NCBI GenBank assembly: GCA_046049705.1
Contig: JBJOQZ010000052.1
Coordinates: forward strand, 1 to 8,705
Direction: 5' to 3'
Length of the DNA stretch: 8,705 nt
DNA from: DALYDD01 sp046049705
GTDB taxonomy: Bacteria; Patescibacteriota; Minisyncoccia; Phycocordibacterales; CAIZLB01
The number at the start of each line of letters is the position of its first letter. Within the stretch, counting starts at the first letter, position 1. The notes below the pieces were generated by a model. It saw only the letters and a list, made by a program, of their open reading frames with translations, was not told the origin of the DNA and ran no database searches. Below are positions 5,675-8,705 of this stretch, piece by piece. Made by a program: the position numbers and the translations under genes.

Positions 5675-7615
5675 ATGGCAAAAATAATTGGAATTGACCT
5701 TGGAACAACAAACTCAGCTGTCGCAATCATGGAAGCTGGTGATCCAAAGATTCTCGAAAACACAGAAGGGGCGCGGACAACACCTTCTATTGTGGCGCTC
5801 TCAAAAACAAATGAGCGAATCGTCGGACTTCTTGCAAAGCGACAAGCAGTGACTAATCCTAAAAATACAGTATATGGTATCAAGCGATTTATTGGTCATA
5901 GCTTCGATGAACAAGGTGTACAGGACGATAAGAAAACTGTTGCATATGAAATCAATAAAGCAGCAAACGGTGGAGTAGCAGTAAAAATGTCAGACAAAGA
6001 CTATTCTCCAGAAGAAGTCTCTGCCATGATTCTTACAAAATTGAAAAATGATGCCGAAGCGAAGCTCGGTGAGAAAATTACTGAAGCTATCATCACCGTA
6101 CCTGCATACTTCAATGACTCACAGCGACAGGCCACAAAAGATGCCGGTAAGATCGCCGGTCTCGATGTAAAACGAATCATCAATGAACCTACTGCAGCCG
6201 CACTTGCATATGGATTCAATAAAAAGAAAGATGAAAAGATTGCAGTATTCGACTTCGGTGGAGGTACATTCGATATCTCAATCCTCGAAGTTGGAGACGA
6301 TGTCGTAGAAGTTAAATCAACAGACGGTGACCACCGACTCGGAGGACGAGATATCGACTACAAAGTCTTGAACTGGATTGCTGATGAATTCAAAAAAGAA
6401 AGCGGTATCGATGTGCGCAACGACGCCCTTGCTATGCAAAGACTCGATGAAGCTGCTGAAAAAGCAAAGATTGAACTTTCATCTTCAGCTGAAACTGAAA
6501 TCAATATTCCATTCATCACATCTGATCAAAACGGTCCTAAGCACCTCGTTATGAAGCTCACTCGAGCAAAACTCGAAGAGCTTGCAGATGAATTTGTGAC
6601 TCGTGCAATGCAAATCACAAAGCGAGCACTTGAAGCCTCTCCATTTAAGGTAGGTGACATCAATGAAGTAATTCTTGTAGGGGGACAGACTCGTATGCCA
6701 AAGATCCAAGAACAAGTAAAAGCATTCTTTGGAAAAGAGCCAAACAAGTCTATCAATCCAGATGAAGTAGTAGCACTAGGTGCTGCAATTCAAGGAGGTA
6801 TTATTGCAGGAGATGTCAAAGACATCCTCCTCCTCGATGTAATCCCACTTTCTCTCGGGATTGAAACTATGGGTGGAGTAGGTACAAAGTTGATTGAGAA
6901 AAACACAACTATCCCAACTTCACGTTCACAAGTATTCTCAACTGCAGCTGATAATCAAACTTCAGTAGAAATTCATATCGTACAAGGTGAACGAGCTATG
7001 GCCGCTGACAATAAATCACTCGGCCGATTTATCCTCGACGGTATCCCTGCGGCTCCACGAGGTATTCCACAAGTAGAAGTGACTTTCGATGTCGATGCAA
7101 ACGGTATTCTCAATGTAAAAGCAAAAGATAAGGCTACAAACAAAGAAAATACTATCCGTATCGAAGCGAGCTCTGGTCTTACCGATGCTGATATCGAACG
7201 CATGAAAAAAGACGCTGAGGCAAATGAAGCTGAAGATAAAAAGCGAAAAGAAGAAGTTGAAGTTCGAAATACTGCAGACCATACATTGTATTCTGTTGAG
7301 AAAGAACTCAAGGAGCATAGAGATAAAGTTGCTGCTACAGGTGAAGCTGGAACTACAGCCATTACAGAGCTTGAAGCAAAACTCCAGTCTCTCAAGACTG
7401 CAAAAGAAGCGACTGATATGGACGCTCTCAAGAAAGCAACCGAGGAAGCTTCAGCTGCACTTATGAAGTTCGGACAGATTGCTGCAACTGCGAATCAGGC
7501 CGCAAACCAATCCAGCCAAACTGCAAGTGATGCGACATCATCACAAGCAACTGATGCTGCACAAGACACTACTGCAACTGATGAAGGAAATGTTCGTGAT
7601 GCTGAGACAAAATAA
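5675..7615 (+). CDS. dnaK: Chaperone protein DnaK (Hsp70)
   Basis: A complete 646-residue cytoplasmic Hsp70; E. coli DnaK is 638. The ATPase domain (about 1-382) has GIDLGTTNS at 6-14, catalytic Lys70, Pro143, Arg151, Glu171, the FGGGTFD loop with Thr198, and GGQTRMP at 336-342. It carries the insertion typical of Gram-negative-type DnaK around residues 80-105. The interdomain linker DILLLD (383-388) leads into the substrate-binding domain (about 390-505) with NTTIPTSRSQVFSTA and GIPAAPRGIPQVEVTFDVDANG. A helical lid follows, then a ~40-residue Gln/Ser/Thr/Ala-rich tail ending VRDAETK. Position 390 is Ile where E. coli has Thr395 just after the linker. The ATG follows TTCACAAAACAAATT, with no Shine-Dalgarno. 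Confidence 0.98.
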   Translation: MAKIIGIDLGTTNSAVAIMEAGDPKILENTEGARTTPSIVALSKTNERIVGLLAKRQAVTNPKNTVYGIKRFIGHSFDEQGVQDDKKTVAYEINKAANGGVAVKMSDKDYSPEEVSAMILTKLKNDAEAKLGEKITEAIITVPAYFNDSQRQATKDAGKIAGLDVKRIINEPTAAALAYGFNKKKDEKIAVFDFGGGTFDISILEVGDDVVEVKSTDGDHRLGGRDIDYKVLNWIADEFKKESGIDVRNDALAMQRLDEAAEKAKIELSSSAETEINIPFITSDQNGPKHLVMKLTRAKLEELADEFVTRAMQITKRALEASPFKVGDINEVILVGGQTRMPKIQEQVKAFFGKEPNKSINPDEVVALGAAIQGGIIAGDVKDILLLDVIPLSLGIETMGGVGTKLIEKNTTIPTSRSQVFSTAADNQTSVEIHIVQGERAMAADNKSLGRFILDGIPAAPRGIPQVEVTFDVDANGILNVKAKDKATNKENTIRIEASSGLTDADIERMKKDAEANEAEDKKRKEEVEVRNTADHTLYSVEKELKEHRDKVAATGEAGTTAITELEAKLQSLKTAKEATDMDALKKATEEASAALMKFGQIAATANQAANQSSQTASDATSSQATDAAQDTTATDEGNVRDAETK

Positions 7616-7666
7616 TCCTCTAATCATGTTCGCAAATCAGTGTCGCTCCTAGTGCATATACTGTCG

Positions 7667-7687
7667 TTAGTACTTAGTACATAGTAG
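7667..7687 (+). repeat. Short tandem 7-mer repeat in the dnaK-dnaJ gap
   Basis: TTAGTAC (7667-7673) is repeated directly at 7674-7680 and followed by a degenerate third unit, ATAGTAG (7681-7687). It abuts and slightly overlaps the long hairpin at 7682-7751. Function unknown; it may be a protein-binding site or chance. Confidence 0.35.
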
Positions 7688-7751
7688 GCACAAACTGGCG
7701 AAGACCTGTAATTCATATGATTATAGGTTTTCGCTGGGACCGTGCCTGTTA
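7682..7751 (+). other. 70-nt structured RNA hairpin between dnaK and dnaJ
   Basis: An outer 10-bp stem (7682-7691 with 7742-7751) and an inner 19-bp stem (7695-7713 with 7719-7737) are separated by a 3x4 internal loop (AAA/GACC) and closed by the loop CATAT. Seven of the 29 pairs are G.U in + strand RNA; on the - strand they would be A.C mismatches, so the transcript sharing the dnaK/dnaJ direction is the one that folds. No T-run follows the stem, so it is not a standard intrinsic terminator. Possible roles are dnaK 3'-end protection, an RNase III-type processing site, a leader controlling dnaJ, or a small RNA. Confidence 0.7.
7712..7726 (+). repeat. Degenerate copy of the grpE/dnaK motif upstream of dnaJ
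   Basis: TTCATATGATTATAG matches 13 of 15 positions of the corresponding part of the shared motif (TTCATATGTTCATAG). It lies 70 nt before the dnaJ ATG but forms the apex of the long hairpin, so RNA pairing could explain its sequence instead. Membership in the motif family is tentative. Confidence 0.3.
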
Positions 7752-7796
7752 ATCCACTTTATTTAATCCATTTATAACATCCAAATACCCACTATT

Positions 7797-8705
7797 ATGA
7801 GTAAAGACTATTATAAAATCCTTGGCGTAGACAAAAGCGCATCACAAGATGAAATCAAAAAAGCATTCCGAAAACTTGCGCATGAGCATCATCCAGATAA
7901 AAAAACCGGCAATGCTGATAAATTTAAAGAAGCAAACGAAGCATATTCGGTATTGAGCGACCAACAAAAACGTGCGCAGTACGACCAGTTTGGTAGCACA
8001 GGATTCAATGGAGGTTTCGGAGGTGGCCAAGGACAAGGTGGATTTGGTGGATTTGAAGGATTTGATTTTTCAGGTTTTGGAGGATTTGGTGGCCAAGGCC
8101 AACAAGGACAAGGCTTTGAATTTGATCTTGGTGATATATTTGGCAGTGTATTTGGAGGAGGAGGCAGAGGACGCGGTCGAAATAAGACGCCAAGAGGATC
8201 TGATATACAAGTTGATATTGAGGTCTCATTTAAAGATTCAATATTTGGCTTAGACAAAGAAATTAATCTTACAAAAAATGATACTTGTAATCATTGTAAA
8301 GGAAATCGTGCAGAACCAGGTACAACATTAGATACATGTTCAACATGTAAAGGTGAAGGACATGTCATGCGACAACAAAGAACTATTCTTGGGGTGATTG
8401 AAAATGCATATACATGTGATGGTTGCGAAGGTACAGGAAAAATTCCAAAGACAAAGTGCTCAGTCTGCAAAGGAAAGGGAATACATCAACAGAAAAGTAC
8501 AATCAAAGTCGTGATTCCTCCGGGTATTGAATCTGGTGAGACTCTCCGTGTGAGAGGTAAAGGTGAAGCGATTGTCGGTGGCGAAACTGGCGACTTGTAT
8601 ATAAGAGTATATGTAAAGAAAGATACTCACTATAAAAAGCAGGGAAATGATATCCATGCAGATCTCTCAATAAGCATTAGCGATGCTGTGCTCGGCGGAG
8701 AAGCT
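7797..8705 (+). CDS. dnaJ: Chaperone protein DnaJ (Hsp40, type I; 3'-truncated)
   Basis: The frame is open from ATG 7797 to the window end, giving 303 residues of a protein usually about 370-380 long. DnaJ delivers unfolded clients to DnaK and stimulates its ATPase. The J domain (about 1-65) has DYYKILGV and the essential HPD at 32-34. A long Gly/Phe-rich region (about 66-130) includes a DIF motif (GDIFG). Four zinc-binding CxxC repeats start at Cys164, Cys181, Cys207 and Cys221. The first, CNHCKGNR, has Arg where the canonical CxxCxGxG repeat ends in Gly. The C-terminal peptide-binding domain begins with IPPGIESGETLRVRGKGE. No Shine-Dalgarno precedes the start (upstream AAATACCCACTATT). A TATAAC at 7773-7778 is a weak -10 candidate. 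Confidence 0.97.
   Translation, partial: MSKDYYKILGVDKSASQDEIKKAFRKLAHEHHPDKKTGNADKFKEANEAYSVLSDQQKRAQYDQFGSTGFNGGFGGGQGQGGFGGFEGFDFSGFGGFGGQGQQGQGFEFDLGDIFGSVFGGGGRGRGRNKTPRGSDIQVDIEVSFKDSIFGLDKEINLTKNDTCNHCKGNRAEPGTTLDTCSTCKGEGHVMRQQRTILGVIENAYTCDGCEGTGKIPKTKCSVCKGKGIHQQKSTIKVVIPPGIESGETLRVRGKGEAIVGGETGDLYIRVYVKKDTHYKKQGNDIHADLSISISDAVLGGEA

Noticed and set aside
6973..7431. 152-residue - strand open frame opposite dnaK
   Set aside because: Its Ser/Phe-rich composition mirrors the Glu/Lys/Ala-rich lid of DnaK; it has no promoter or family support.
7682..7751. Intrinsic terminator after dnaK
   Set aside because: The stem is strong but is followed by ATCCACTTTATTTAATCC with no continuous T-run, so it was called a structured RNA element instead.
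7889..8257. Proline-rich - strand open frame opposite dnaJ
   Set aside because: It is the antisense image of the Gly/Phe-rich region (GGN codons read as Pro codons) and not an independent gene.
1..8705. tRNA or rRNA genes, CRISPR arrays, insertion sequences
   Set aside because: No cloverleaf-like sequence, rRNA segment, spaced repeat array, transposase or terminal inverted repeats were seen on either strand.
1..8705. UGA recoding to glycine (Gracilibacteria/Absconditabacteria type)
   Set aside because: All conserved genes read full length under the standard code, with no in-frame TGA at conserved glycine positions.

Overview
The window (about 8.7 kb, moderately AT-rich) has every confident gene on the + strand. 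It looks like a chromosomal housekeeping segment of a Patescibacteria/CPR bacterium, most likely of the Parcubacteria type. That placement is an inference from several traits: trimmed ribosomal proteins (uL13 of only 115 aa), direct rplQ-rplM-rpsI adjacency with no truA, no visible Shine-Dalgarno sequences, and TAA/TAG-only stops. A 16S or marker-gene tree would be needed to fix the lineage.

Region 1 (1-4165) is the distal end of the ribosomal-protein supercluster: infA (5'-truncated), rpmJ, rpsM, rpsK, rpsD, rpoA, rplQ, rplM, rpsI. It combines the alpha operon (S13, S11, S4, RNA polymerase alpha, L17) with the L13/S9 pair, and ends in a strong terminator that could work in both directions (4131-4164). 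The 171-nt infA-rpmJ gap can fold into a closed, stem-enclosed leader.

Region 2 (4166-8705) is an Hsp70 chaperone cluster: grpE, a short unrecognised membrane-anchored protein, dnaK, and dnaJ (cut by the window end). The products form the DnaK-DnaJ-GrpE cycle, in which DnaJ loads substrate and triggers ATP hydrolysis and GrpE exchanges nucleotide. Each gene has its own sizeable upstream gap (108-223 nt), suggesting separate promoters. grpE has a near-consensus promoter placed so close to its ATG that the mRNA should be leaderless or nearly so.

Non-coding signals deserve most attention. An 18-bp sequence upstream of grpE recurs exactly, in inverted orientation, upstream of dnaK, where it overlaps a perfect 9-3-9 palindrome. 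A weaker relative lies upstream of dnaJ. No CIRCE element is visible, so this is a candidate undescribed heat-shock operator. The dnaK-dnaJ gap also holds a 70-nt hairpin with 29 pairs, seven of them G.U wobbles that pair only in + strand RNA, pointing to a structured transcript element. Arginine is encoded mainly by CGA even in ribosomal-protein genes, an unusual codon choice.
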